From Gilliamella bombicola (GTDB lineage Bacteria > Pseudomonadota > Gammaproteobacteria > Enterobacterales > Orbaceae), in NCBI RefSeq assembly GCF_900094945.1, contig NZ_FMAQ01000003.1:162592-226591 (forward strand): a DNA stretch of 64,000 bases. Direction: 5' to 3'. Position numbers and translations under genes: made by a program. Below the pieces are notes generated by a model, which did not search any database, had not been told where the DNA came from, and worked only from the letters and a program-made list of their open reading frames with translations. Every line of letters starts with the position of its first letter. The first letter of the stretch is position 1. Of the stretch, positions 1 to 8,172 are shown in pieces.

Positions 1-152
1 AGTTTTTTAATATGCTTGATTATCGGCTTTAGGTTAAATCCTAATAATTGACTCATTACATAAAATGACTGGTTATAAGCCTTTAAAAAAAGACCTTCTT
101 TCAAAAAATGTATTGGATTTTCACTTAATGTTAATTTTTGTTCTATTTCCAT
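1..152 (-). CDS. Partial gene, MutS domain I-like protein (possible DGR accessory)
   Basis: This reading frame starts at an ATG at 152 and runs leftward off the window, leaving 50 readable codons. A good ribosome binding site (AGAGGG, about 7 bases upstream) supports the start. The segment FLKEGLFLKAYNQSF followed by SQLLGFNLK resembles the start of MutS domain I, where a Phe-Tyr-x-Met-Gly-Asp-Phe-Tyr-Glu segment is followed by a helix ending in SQLL. Small MutS-I-like proteins are, from memory, among the accessory proteins of some diversity-generating retroelements. The gene lies directly downstream of an adhesin with a candidate variable region, which is where such an accessory gene would sit. 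The alignment was made by eye and the protein is truncated, so the family call is tentative. Confidence 0.5.
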   Translation of the reverse strand, partial: MEIEQKLTLSENPIHFLKEGLFLKAYNQSFYVMSQLLGFNLKPIIKHIKK

Positions 153-371
153 TACATGACCCTCTTTATTTAATTTTACCCTTGTGCCACCGCCATCGAC
201 ACTTTCAGCGTCGCCGGCGGCGGGGGCGGCGCGATTGTGGCTTCGCCGCAACAGCGCAACCCTAAGGGAAAATGCCCCAACTTACGCAGGGGCGTTATTC
301 TTTGTTAGATTGTCCTCTCAGGCACCATAACCGCCCCCGCGGCCCAAGGATTAAGGACTAAACGCTAAAAA
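153..371. other. GC-rich non-coding strip between adhesin and next gene
   Basis: This stretch separates the adhesin stop from the next leftward gene. It has two strongly GC-rich patches, 183-262 and 331-345 (the latter almost only G and C), in otherwise AT-rich DNA. It also holds a hairpin at 271-296 and a short CCCTAAGGG palindrome at 261-269. No convincing gene is present. In known diversity-generating retroelements a G/C-only element and a hairpin downstream of the variable region guide homing, and this layout resembles that. It could also simply be a terminator region of foreign origin. Confidence 0.4.
271..296. terminator. Hairpin downstream of adhesin gene
   Basis: AATGCCCC at 271-278 pairs with GGGGCGTT at 289-296 across a 10-base loop, with one G-U wobble on the plus strand. 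Leftward, the hairpin is followed by only about four T residues, so it is a weak intrinsic terminator for the adhesin transcript. It could instead be a structural element used in retroelement homing. Confidence 0.45.
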
Positions 372-2087
372 CTAAGGTGCGGGGCAAACAACATAGTAGC
401 CAGGGGAAGCAAGGCCATCGTCGACAAAGCCGTTGAACGAGGCGACAGCGTACCCACGGCTACCTGTTGCGCCACTCGCCCAGTAGTAGTAGTAGCTGAG
501 GACGAAGCCCGCACCATCGTAGCGGGACATGTGGCCCCACTCCGTGAAAAATCCTGAACCTATATTACGCTGGTAATAATTACCAGATGAATGAGGCAAG
601 GCGCCAGAAATAGGACTACTACCAGTTCTGACTGAATTGGTTAAATCGCTGACCCTAGGCACCCGATAACCTAAACGACTACACCAAGTGGATTGGTTGG
701 ACCAAGTATCCCGTTTATTACCCCGATGGACGAACCATTGCTTTAACACAAATCCATACCGAACCTCATTACCACTACTATCTCTACCCACCAACTCAAA
801 CTTCTGTGGCAAAGAGGGTACAATTAGAGAACTAGGACTATCTGAATTTATCTGAGCACTACTCGCCCTAGGACCATGCAATGTTACCTTACCATAACTA
901 TTGACTGTAGCTGTTATATCACCATTCGTGACAACAGACCATGTCAACTGACTTGCATTAACTCCTGTAGGCATCTCTAAGTTAAAATACAACCCATCAG
1001 CACCCGTTGTAGGAAAATTTTGGTCGTAAGAAGATGGATTTGTAGACTGAGTTAAAAAACCCTTTGTAGGAGACCATATGCTAGCTGGGCCTGCGTAACT
1101 GAAATCGTCACGGACATTATACATCCCAGGGACAGAAACACTATTACCAGTACCACCAAAGACCAAAAGCGGCCTTGCGTACTGCACAAAGTAACAACCA
1201 CCAGAAGAATCCGGCTTGATGTAATACGTCGCAGCACCTTCACTAAAAGTAGTACTATTCGGCAAACCATATCGTGTAGTTATACTTCCCCCTGCACTAC
1301 TTAAAGTTACCTTATACGGGGCACTACATTTACTTAATGTCTCACCACGACTACTAACAGTTCTGCCATCTTTATCCTTTATTGATAACGATATAATACC
1401 TGATGCTGTTACTCCTCCATTAACCCCCCGGCCATCTCCATCATCATCTCCCCACTTCCCTTCGCTCATTAGACGACTTAAAGTGGTATATCTTGCCTCC
1501 AACGGTATCACCATATGAATATCATTAAATGTATAATTACCACTAGGTAACATTATCGGATTGGTAGCACTCGATGTGTTAGTTGATGGCCTGATAACTC
1601 TACCATTCGGCAACTCTATTGCAAAAAAGCTGTCTGTATCCGTTACCTTTGTTCGACCTCCATCAAATGTTAAATATGGCGCACTTCCCTCTATTACCCT
1701 TGATGTCTGGGCCGTTAATGCCACAGAACCCTGTGAATACGACAACAAGAGCAACAGTGCGAAGAACAATGCCGATTTAGATAACAATGAAGGTCTAAAC
1801 CATAATAGCGGCTTGAATACTAATGACGGCCCTAATAACCACTTGGATATCGACGATAATTTTGCCGAACATGTGGCCGATGACCTGACTAAAGAGGTTT
1901 CCGAGGATGTTGCCGAAGTACCCGCCGAAAACATCGCCAGTAAAGACCTCGATGACGGCGCCGATTTCGCTACGCGAAATGACCTCGCTGATGAAAATAA
2001 GAACTGTGTCTGATTTCGACTACGGTGAAAATAAAAAAGTTTTAAGGCGTAGGTTTGGCAGGCCAGATGCCAGATGCCAGATGCCAT
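372..2087 (-). CDS. Surface adhesin with C-type-lectin-like tail; candidate DGR target
   Basis: The gene encodes about 571 residues and is probably exported to the cell surface. The first ~95 residues are Ser/Arg/Leu-rich. A signal-peptide-like segment follows at about 96-125 (ALFFALLLLLSYSQGSVA), then beta-rich, Ig-like sequence. The last ~130 residues fit a C-type-lectin or formylglycine-enzyme-like fold: WCSRLGYRVP early, then YYYWASG and a final GYYVVC. I suspect the enterobacterial DUF823/DUF824 adhesin family. The last ~170 bp has base and codon composition unlike the rest of the gene. The start is uncertain: the ATG at 2087 sits inside three 7-bp repeats and lacks a ribosome binding site, whereas an out-of-frame ATG at 2101 has AGGA 8 bases upstream. 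The gene may therefore be phase-variable. Internal starts such as Met52 are possible. Confidence 0.7.
   Translation of the reverse strand: MASGIWHLACQTYALKLFYFHRSRNQTQFLFSSARSFRVAKSAPSSRSLLAMFSAGTSATSSETSLVRSSATCSAKLSSISKWLLGPSLVFKPLLWFRPSLLSKSALFFALLLLLSYSQGSVALTAQTSRVIEGSAPYLTFDGGRTKVTDTDSFFAIELPNGRVIRPSTNTSSATNPIMLPSGNYTFNDIHMVIPLEARYTTLSRLMSEGKWGDDDGDGRGVNGGVTASGIISLSIKDKDGRTVSSRGETLSKCSAPYKVTLSSAGGSITTRYGLPNSTTFSEGAATYYIKPDSSGGCYFVQYARPLLVFGGTGNSVSVPGMYNVRDDFSYAGPASIWSPTKGFLTQSTNPSSYDQNFPTTGADGLYFNLEMPTGVNASQLTWSVVTNGDITATVNSYGKVTLHGPRASSAQINSDSPSSLIVPSLPQKFELVGRDSSGNEVRYGFVLKQWFVHRGNKRDTWSNQSTWCSRLGYRVPRVSDLTNSVRTGSSPISGALPHSSGNYYQRNIGSGFFTEWGHMSRYDGAGFVLSYYYYWASGATGSRGYAVASFNGFVDDGLASPGYYVVCPAP
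375..545 (-). other. Candidate DGR variable region (VR)
   Basis: Composition changes abruptly near 545. From there to the stop codon the coding strand is GC-rich and adenine-poor, and about 45 of 54 codons end in C or T, roughly 30 of them in C (for example TTC GTC CTC AGC, then four TAC). The upstream part of the same gene uses ordinary AT-rich codons. Adenine-directed mutagenesis of AAC/AAT codons in a template repeat yields exactly NNC/NNT codons and loss of A. The encoded residues lie in the ligand-facing end of a C-type-lectin-like fold, the usual location of DGR variable residues. The template repeat is not in this window, so the call rests on composition and fold. Confidence 0.55.
2063..2085 (-). 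repeat. Three 7-bp tandem repeats at the adhesin start
   Basis: The unit GGCATCT (minus strand) occurs three times head to tail from 2085 to 2065, followed by GG. It overlaps the ATG at 2087. Seven is not a multiple of three, so gain or loss of a unit shifts the frame. With three units the ATG at 2087 is in frame with the adhesin. With four, the ATG at 2101, which has the better ribosome binding site, would be in frame. With two, neither would be. Confidence 0.6.
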
Positions 2088-2089
2088 AA

Positions 2090-2471
2090 ATGGTAACGCA
2101 TTTCGATTATCCTGTCAAGTAAATTTTTGTTTTATTTCGATTTTTTATAACTGACTGCTCTAATAATGAGCACTCCCTTGCTTTGTAAGCGATTAAATTA
2201 TAACCGCTTGACCAATAATGCGCTACCTTTTTTGTTAAAAATTTGTAAAGTTTTGTTAAAGGATGAGTTAGCCTACGTTGGCGGGCTACTGGGGACGACT
2301 TTTGCTGGTGGTTTTTGGCTAAAAACCAATAAATAAAAACTTTAATAAAATCAATACCTTTTCTGACCGATTTTTGATTAAATTTGAGGAGTTTGTTTGG
2401 TGGGGAGGTTGTCGATTTGTTGTTAAATTGATGTTATTATATTGCTGTTTATTAATACAATAATAGGAATT
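2090..2471. other. Intergenic region between divergent accessory genes
   Basis: This AT-rich region lies between the leftward adhesin gene and the rightward two-repeat protein gene and must hold both promoters. It contains one copy of a 34-bp dispersed repeat (2342-2375). I see no further gene. Confidence 0.5.
2342..2375 (-). repeat. 34-bp dispersed repeat, copy 1
   Basis: The minus strand here matches 15003-15036 on the plus strand with a single mismatch over 34 bases, and similarity trails on into T-rich flanks. The complementary strand of the element can fold an AAAATC/GATTTT hairpin followed by T residues. Its function is unknown. Confidence 0.7.
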
Positions 2472-3482
2472 ATGTTGATAACATGGATATGCCGAGGTAG
2501 TCGGTTTACGTCAATGGATGGAAATCCGAAAAGCTGTGCTAGGATTATATTGCTACTCTTTATTTTCATTCTTGCTTTTGTTCCATTAACCTATTGCTTT
2601 GCACAAGAAAGATCCTACCGAAATAAAGACGATCATCTCCTTTTTACGCCTAAAGTGGAGGATATCTATTTGTTTAATTTAGCGAATGTCGGAAGAAATG
2701 GTAACGATGATTCTAACGATTTTATTTATGATCTGTATCAAGAGAAGATCATTAAAATAGATGATTCTGATATTGATAACTTCAATACTGATAAGATTGG
2801 TAGATATCAAGACCTTTATGTGGGAATGAAGTTGTTAAGCTATAATTCAAGCAATTATGTCTACACTGTTGCACTTTCGAATGTGGCTTATACTTCATTA
2901 AGCCAAGCTAAATCAAATCTCATTTTGTCGTCTTCTTATACTAGGCAGCATAATTCACTTGATGATCGGGAAATGGCTGACTTGCGTCAAAACGATATTA
3001 TGACCGATGTCATTCGTCGATCTTTAGGTAAATCCTCTAAGAAGGATCCTTATTATTCTGTGTTTAAGCCGATGAAACATGATGTGTATTTAATTGATTT
3101 AGCTAAATTTAATACCTTTAATTATAAATACAGTAATGAGTTTAATCAGGATGATATCTATCAACAAAACCTGACTAATATAGATGGCGTAAGTACAGAC
3201 GATTTTAATAAAGACGCGAAGAATAAGAGTAAGAAGATCTATGTTGGTATGAAGATGGATTTTTACAGTTTAAGAAACGATTATTATCAGTTTGCTGTTT
3301 CAAACTCAGGTTATACGTCGTTAAAAGAGGCTAAAATTAAGCTTCCGTCTTTTGATTATAATCTTTTTGATTTGACGATAAGTGGCAAGGCGGTAAGGTA
3401 TATGATTAATCATGGTATCATTGTCGATAAAGTTCGCGAATCAGAATACCTAAGTAAAGAAGAAAATGATAATAAGAAGTAG
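2472..3482 (+). CDS. Secreted protein with two internal repeats, unknown function
   Basis: I do not recognise this protein. It has about 336 residues from the ATG at 2472. An upstream TTG at 2442 would add ten residues but has no good site, and the ATG at 2514 is also possible and gives a cleaner signal peptide. A hydrophobic segment (IILLLFIFILAFVPL) ending in YCFA looks like a signal peptide or membrane anchor. Two copies of a ~95-residue unit follow. Each begins F-x-P-K/M with a Val/Ile-Tyr-Leu core, contains YVGMK, and ends SN-x-x-YTSL-x-x-AK. This points to duplication of a secreted domain. It is AT-rich and flanked by the accessory adhesin, which suggests a surface or secreted niche function. 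Confidence 0.6.
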   Translation: MLITWICRGSRFTSMDGNPKSCARIILLLFIFILAFVPLTYCFAQERSYRNKDDHLLFTPKVEDIYLFNLANVGRNGNDDSNDFIYDLYQEKIIKIDDSDIDNFNTDKIGRYQDLYVGMKLLSYNSSNYVYTVALSNVAYTSLSQAKSNLILSSSYTRQHNSLDDREMADLRQNDIMTDVIRRSLGKSSKKDPYYSVFKPMKHDVYLIDLAKFNTFNYKYSNEFNQDDIYQQNLTNIDGVSTDDFNKDAKNKSKKIYVGMKMDFYSLRNDYYQFAVSNSGYTSLKEAKIKLPSFDYNLFDLTISGKAVRYMINHGIIVDKVRESEYLSKEENDNKK

Positions 3483-3517
3483 TTACAAGATAATGCTAAC
3501 CTTGTGGCAATATTGAT

Positions 3518-3549
3518 AAAAATCAGGTGGTTGTTGATACCTGATTTTT
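3518..3549. terminator. Bidirectional terminator between convergent genes
   Basis: An 11-bp perfect stem (AAAAATCAGGT at 3518-3528 with ACCTGATTTTT at 3539-3549) with a 10-base loop is followed by T-rich sequence on both strands. It can end both the rightward two-repeat gene and the leftward era operon. Confidence 0.8.
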
Positions 3550-3571
3550 GTTTGTATGCTAATTATGGTGA

Positions 3572-4477
3572 TTAATCGTCACTATATCCTAAGCTGCGCA
3601 ATGCTCGCTCATCATCAGCCCAACCTGCTTTGACTTTGACCCAAAGCTCTAGATGGACTTTGTTGTCAAAAAATGACTGCATATCTTTGCGGGCTTCGAT
3701 GCCTATTTTTTTGATTTTTTCGCCTTTATTGCCGATGACCATTTTCTTTTGTCCATCGCGTTCAACTAAGATTAATCCGTTAATGCGATACATTCCATTG
3801 CGTTCGTCTACTTTAAATTGTTCAATTTCAACAGTCACGGAATAAGGTAATTCATCACCTAAAAAACGCATAAGTTTTTCGCGGATGATTTCCGACGCCA
3901 TAAAGCGTTGCGAGCGATCAGTAATGTAATCTTCAGGAAAATGGTGTTCGCCCTCGGGTAAGTGTTTTTTGACGATATCTTTGATAATATCAATACCCTC
4001 TCCTTTTTCAGCACTAATTGGCACAACATCAAGAAAGTTAACTTTTTGGCTAATAGTTTGAATATGCGGTAATAATTGTGTTTTGTCGGTGACGTTGTCA
4101 ATCTTATTAATCACTAGCAGAACTGGACTTTTGCAGTCTTTGAGTTTGTTAGCGACCATTTCGTCATCGTCAGTCCAATGGGTGCCTTCCACCACAAAAA
4201 TCACTAGCTCCACATCGCCAATTGAGCTGCTTGCTGCTCGATTCATTAAACGGTTAATGGCTCTTTTTTCTTCAATATGAAGTCCAGGCGTATCGATATA
4301 GATAATTTGGTCGTTATCTTGGGTGTCAATACCGACAATACGGTGCCTTGTGGTTTGTGCTTTACGTGATGTGATCGAGACTTTTTGCCCAAGTAATTGG
4401 TTTAATAGGGTTGATTTACCTACATTTGGTCGCCCAACAATGGCGACAAATCCACAATGTTGTGTTGTTTCTGTCAT
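3572..4477 (-). CDS. era: GTPase Era
   Basis: Era is a membrane-associated GTPase that binds the 3' end of 16S rRNA and helps 30S subunit maturation. At 301 residues it has the family's usual length. The G1 loop GRPNVGKS is at about 15-22, DTPG at 62-65 and NKID at 124-127, so all nucleotide-binding motifs are intact. A KH domain with [13 protein letters not shown] lies near 245-260. Its start overlaps the end of rnc by four bases (ATGA), showing translational coupling as in E. coli. It is the last gene of the rpoE-to-era leftward block. Confidence 0.98.
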   Translation of the reverse strand: MTETTQHCGFVAIVGRPNVGKSTLLNQLLGQKVSITSRKAQTTRHRIVGIDTQDNDQIIYIDTPGLHIEEKRAINRLMNRAASSSIGDVELVIFVVEGTHWTDDDEMVANKLKDCKSPVLLVINKIDNVTDKTQLLPHIQTISQKVNFLDVVPISAEKGEGIDIIKDIVKKHLPEGEHHFPEDYITDRSQRFMASEIIREKLMRFLGDELPYSVTVEIEQFKVDERNGMYRINGLILVERDGQKKMVIGNKGEKIKKIGIEARKDMQSFFDNKVHLELWVKVKAGWADDERALRSLGYSDD

Positions 4478-5148
4478 TTTATACCTAATTGGTTGAGAGC
4501 TTCTTGTGCAGCTGCTTGTTCTGCTTTTCGGCGACTTAAACCACGACCTAAATACTCGTGGTTATCGTTGTCGATTTTGCATTGAATTAAGAATTCTTGC
4601 TCGTGGTTATCGCCCGTTACTTCAAGAATTAAATAACATGGGCGGGGACGATGAGTTCCTTGTAAATGCTCTTGTAATCTTGTTTTAGCATCTTTTTGTT
4701 TAATGCCGGGTTGAATTTGGTTTAAGCGACTTTGATACCACGCTAAGATTAGCGGGCGAATTGTGTCGATGTTGCTATCTAAGTAAATGGCACCGATAAT
4801 GGCTTCAACGGCATCTGAAATAATCGATTCACGGCGAAACCCACCGCTTTTTAGCTCGCCTTGTCCTAAAATAAGGTGATCACCCAATTTAAAATCTTTA
4901 CCGATTTCGGCAAGTGTTTGCCCGCAAACTAACGTTGCTCGCATTTGGCTTAAGTCACCTTCGTCTTGTTTGACAAAACGGTGATAGAGTTCGTCAGCAA
5001 TGACAACACTTAAAATAGAGTCCCCTAAAAACTCTAAACGTTCGTTATGCAGTTTATTAGCACTTCGATGAGTAAGTGCTAATTCAAGTAGGGAGATATC
5101 TTGAAACTGATAGCCGATTGATTGTTGAATTTGACTAAATTTTTTCAT
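4474..5148 (-). CDS. rnc: Ribonuclease III
   Basis: RNase III cleaves double-stranded RNA and processes rRNA precursors and some mRNA leaders. In E. coli it also cuts the rnc and pnp leaders. The protein has 224 residues. The signature [10 protein letters not shown] is at about 35-44, with acidic metal ligands there and in the second acidic cluster ([14 protein letters not shown]), and a C-terminal double-stranded RNA-binding domain at about 155-222 ends with an RRKAEQAAA helix. It lies 11 bases after lepB and overlaps era. A long stem in the pnp leader at 28965-29050 could be one of its targets. Confidence 0.98.
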   Translation of the reverse strand: MKKFSQIQQSIGYQFQDISLLELALTHRSANKLHNERLEFLGDSILSVVIADELYHRFVKQDEGDLSQMRATLVCGQTLAEIGKDFKLGDHLILGQGELKSGGFRRESIISDAVEAIIGAIYLDSNIDTIRPLILAWYQSRLNQIQPGIKQKDAKTRLQEHLQGTHRPRPCYLILEVTGDNHEQEFLIQCKIDNDNHEYLGRGLSRRKAEQAAAQEALNQLGIK

Positions 5149-5159
5149 AATTATAGTTA

Positions 5160-6161
5160 TTAATGTATACCACCAATACGACTAAAGCGAATTCCAGTAG
5201 GCCATTGGTCGGGCTGTTTTTCAAAGCTCATCCAAATAGCAGTTGCTTTACCAACAAAGTTACCTTCAGGTACAAAACCAAAGTATCGACTGTCGCCACT
5301 GTTATCGCGGTTGTCGCCCATCATAAAGTAATGACCTTGTGGCACAACCCAAGTGGCTATAGGTTGACCATTTTGGCGGTAATAGTAATTTGGATCTTCT
5401 TGGGAGCCTTGAGTGATTAGAATATTATGTGGCGTGTTGCCTAGAGTTTCTTGTTGAATATTTATATTCAATGTCACGATAGATTCAGAATCGACAATAC
5501 CTTTGTCGGTATATTGATCTAAAGTATAGAAGCGAGGAGCTGATTTAAACTGTTCATGAACTTCTTTCCAATTGCTTGGTTTGGGTTCACTATAATGTAA
5601 ATCAAGTGGCTGTGCTTGTTGCCCTACACAATTGGTATCGGTAATTGGGCACGCAGGATAAATGACGATTCTCTTTTCTTTAACAAGATAGACGATTTTG
5701 TCACCCGGTAGACCAACTACACGTTTGATAAGATCCATTTTTGGGATACTTGGGTGTTTAAATACCGCTACATCACCGCGTTTAGGCTGTCCTGTTGGAA
5801 TGATGACGGTGTTAGTAATAGGATCACGCAAGCCATAAGCGTATTTTTCAACAGCAATAAAATCGCCAACGAGCAACGTTTGCATCATTGATCCTGATGG
5901 GATTTGAAACGGCTCATATAAAAATGAGCGGATAAAAAATACCACAAATAAAACAGGGAAAAATGATGCGAAGTTTTCAACCCAACCTTTGGGTTTTCCA
6001 ACTTCGGCAAGTATCTTTCCATCTATTTCGCCATTGCTTTGGGTGCGAATTTCTTCAACTTTTCGCTGCCTTGCGGGTTTCCATTTAAATTTTTCTAAAA
6101 ACCAAAATATCCCGGTAATAAAAGTTGCTACTGTTAATGTGATGGCAAATGTTCCAGCCAT
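5160..6161 (-). CDS. lepB: Signal peptidase I
   Basis: This inner-membrane serine protease removes signal peptides from exported proteins. It has 333 residues, close to E. coli LepB. Two N-terminal membrane segments (about 5-22 and 63-80) precede the periplasmic catalytic domain. The nucleophile is Ser91 in PSGSM and the general base is Lys146 in [10 protein letters not shown]. The [14 protein letters not shown] box lies near the C-terminus. The start ATG at 6161 follows AAAGAGGAAAAAAA, a strong ribosome binding site. It sits between lepA and rnc, the conserved enterobacterial order. Confidence 0.98.
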   Translation of the reverse strand: MAGTFAITLTVATFITGIFWFLEKFKWKPARQRKVEEIRTQSNGEIDGKILAEVGKPKGWVENFASFFPVLFVVFFIRSFLYEPFQIPSGSMMQTLLVGDFIAVEKYAYGLRDPITNTVIIPTGQPKRGDVAVFKHPSIPKMDLIKRVVGLPGDKIVYLVKEKRIVIYPACPITDTNCVGQQAQPLDLHYSEPKPSNWKEVHEQFKSAPRFYTLDQYTDKGIVDSESIVTLNINIQQETLGNTPHNILITQGSQEDPNYYYRQNGQPIATWVVPQGHYFMMGDNRDNSGDSRYFGFVPEGNFVGKATAIWMSFEKQPDQWPTGIRFSRIGGIH

Positions 6162-6208
6162 TTTTTTTCCTCTTTAAATGAATCTTCTTACCAATTCGTT
6201 TTAGTTAG

Positions 6209-8005
6209 TTAATCTTTTCCTACATGCAAAATCGCTAAAAACGCTTCTTGTGGTAATTCAACATTACCCACTTGTTTCATGCGTTTTTTACCTTCTTTTT
6301 GCTTCTGTAAAAGTTTCTTTTTACGACTTACGTCACCACCATAACATTTGGCTAATACGTTTTTACGTAACTGTTTGACTGTTGATCGTGCAATGACATG
6401 ATTGCCGATAGCTGCCTGAATAGCGATATCAAATAGTTGACGAGGAATAAGATCTTTCATCTTTTCGACTAATTCTCGTCCTCGATAGGGTGCATTATCT
6501 TTATGGGTGATTAGGGCTAATGCATCCACTCGCTCACCGTTAATTAATACATCCAATCTTACCATATCGGCCGCTTGGAATCGTTTAAAACTATAATCTA
6601 ATGAGGCATACCCACGCGAAGTCGATTTGAGTTTATCAAAAAAGTCTAATACAACTTCAGTCATTGGAATTTCGTACGTTAAAGCAACTTGATTACCATG
6701 ATAAACCATGTTGGTTTGCACGCCGCGTTTTTCAACGCATAGTGTGATGACGTTACCTAAATAAGTTTGCGGAACTAATATGTTACATTCGGCAATCGGT
6801 TCGCGTAATTCCTGAATGTTATTCACTGCAGGTAATTTTGCTGGGCTATCAACATAAATTGTTTCGTTCGATGTGGTTAGCACTTCATAAACAACTGTTG
6901 GCGCAGTAGTAATAAGATCAAGATTGTATTCACGCTCTAAACGTTCTTGGATAATCTCCATATGCAGTAAGCCAAGAAAACCACAGCGGAATCCAAAACC
7001 TAAAGCGCCAGAATTTTCCGGTTCGTAAAATAGCGATGCATCGTTTAGGCTTAATTTACCAAGCGCATCACGAAAAGCTTCATAATCATCGGAACTGGTT
7101 GGGAATAACCCAGCATAAACCTGCGGTTTAACCTTTTTAAAACCCGGTAATGGAGTTTGTGCAGGTGCTTTTGCTAAAGTTAAGGTATCACCTACTGGGG
7201 CGCCTAATATATCTTTGATAGCACAAACCACCCAGCCCACTTCGCCGCAATGCAAGCATTGTTTGTCAACTTGTTTAGGGGTGAATATGCCAAGTCGATC
7301 AACGTTATAAGTCATGCCTGTGCTCATAACTTTGATCTTATCACCTTTGTTTAATTCGCCATTTTTTATGCGAATTAATGAAACTACACCCAAGTAATTA
7401 TCAAACCACGAATCAATAATCAGTGCTTGTAATGGTGCTGTTGAGTCCCCTTCTGGTGGCGGAATGTCGCTAACTAATTGTTCAAGTACATCAATAACAC
7501 CAACACCAGTTTTAGCCGAACAGCGAACAGCATTGCTTGCATCAATGCCAACAATGTCTTCGATTTCAGCCGCTACGCGCTCTGGTTCAGCCGCCGGTAA
7601 GTCAATTTTGTTAAGAACAGGAACAACTTCAAGATCCATATCTAACGCGGTATAGCAGTTTGCTAGCGTTTGCGCTTCAACACCTTGCCCCGCATCCACA
7701 ACTAATAATGCGCCTTCACAAGCAGCAAGCGAGCGCGATACTTCGTACGAAAAATCAACATGGCCTGGCGTGTCGATAAAATTGAGCTGATAGGTTTCGC
7801 CATTTTTAGCATGATAATCAAGCGTGACACTTTGTGCTTTAATGGTGATCCCTCGCTCACGCTCAAGATCCATTGAGTCGAGCACTTGGGCTTCCATTTC
7901 GCGATCTGACAGTCCACCACAAATCTGAATTATGCGGTCTGAAAGCGTTGATTTACCATGGTCAATATGGGCAATAATTGAAAAATTGCGGATATTTTTA
8001 TTCAT
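6209..8005 (-). CDS. lepA: Elongation factor 4 (LepA)
   Basis: LepA is a ribosome-associated GTPase thought to act on stalled or mis-translocated ribosomes and on initiation or 30S biogenesis. It has 598 residues, almost identical in length to E. coli LepA (599). The G1 motif AHIDHGKST is at about 12-20, DTPGHVDF follows, and NKIDLP is near 130. The elongation-factor-like domains and the lysine-rich LepA-specific C-terminal domain ([22 protein letters not shown]) are all present. In E. coli rseC lies just upstream. Here only a 167-bp gap separates lepA from rseB and no rseC is visible. Confidence 0.98.
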   Translation of the reverse strand: MNKNIRNFSIIAHIDHGKSTLSDRIIQICGGLSDREMEAQVLDSMDLERERGITIKAQSVTLDYHAKNGETYQLNFIDTPGHVDFSYEVSRSLAACEGALLVVDAGQGVEAQTLANCYTALDMDLEVVPVLNKIDLPAAEPERVAAEIEDIVGIDASNAVRCSAKTGVGVIDVLEQLVSDIPPPEGDSTAPLQALIIDSWFDNYLGVVSLIRIKNGELNKGDKIKVMSTGMTYNVDRLGIFTPKQVDKQCLHCGEVGWVVCAIKDILGAPVGDTLTLAKAPAQTPLPGFKKVKPQVYAGLFPTSSDDYEAFRDALGKLSLNDASLFYEPENSGALGFGFRCGFLGLLHMEIIQERLEREYNLDLITTAPTVVYEVLTTSNETIYVDSPAKLPAVNNIQELREPIAECNILVPQTYLGNVITLCVEKRGVQTNMVYHGNQVALTYEIPMTEVVLDFFDKLKSTSRGYASLDYSFKRFQAADMVRLDVLINGERVDALALITHKDNAPYRGRELVEKMKDLIPRQLFDIAIQAAIGNHVIARSTVKQLRKNVLAKCYGGDVSRKKKLLQKQKEGKKRMKQVGNVELPQEAFLAILHVGKD

Positions 8006-8172
8006 ATTAATAAATTATAATTAGTATTTCGGTTATTAACGGTTAACTATCTAATCAACTACCTAAAACGCCTTTTGGTTATTACCAGCATTGCAAATAA
8101 TTATATAGTCAGAAAGAGGAACATTTTACACATTTATCGCAACTAAGCATAGCGATATCGAGAAGTTTGCGC

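Noticed and set aside
183-262. GC-rich strip considered as the DGR template repeat
   Set aside because: A template repeat should be rich in AAC/AAT codons and resemble 375-545 at non-adenine positions. This strip is not adenine-rich and shows no alignment with the variable region.
65-265. Plus-strand open frame at the left edge
   Set aside because: It is antisense to the MutS-I-like gene and runs into the GC-rich strip, giving an Arg/His-rich tail with no domain and no ribosome binding site.
1561-2013. Plus-strand frame antisense to the adhesin's N-terminal region
   Set aside because: Its Asp/Asn/Glu-rich translation mirrors the Ser/Leu-rich coding strand. It has no ribosome binding site and no known domain.
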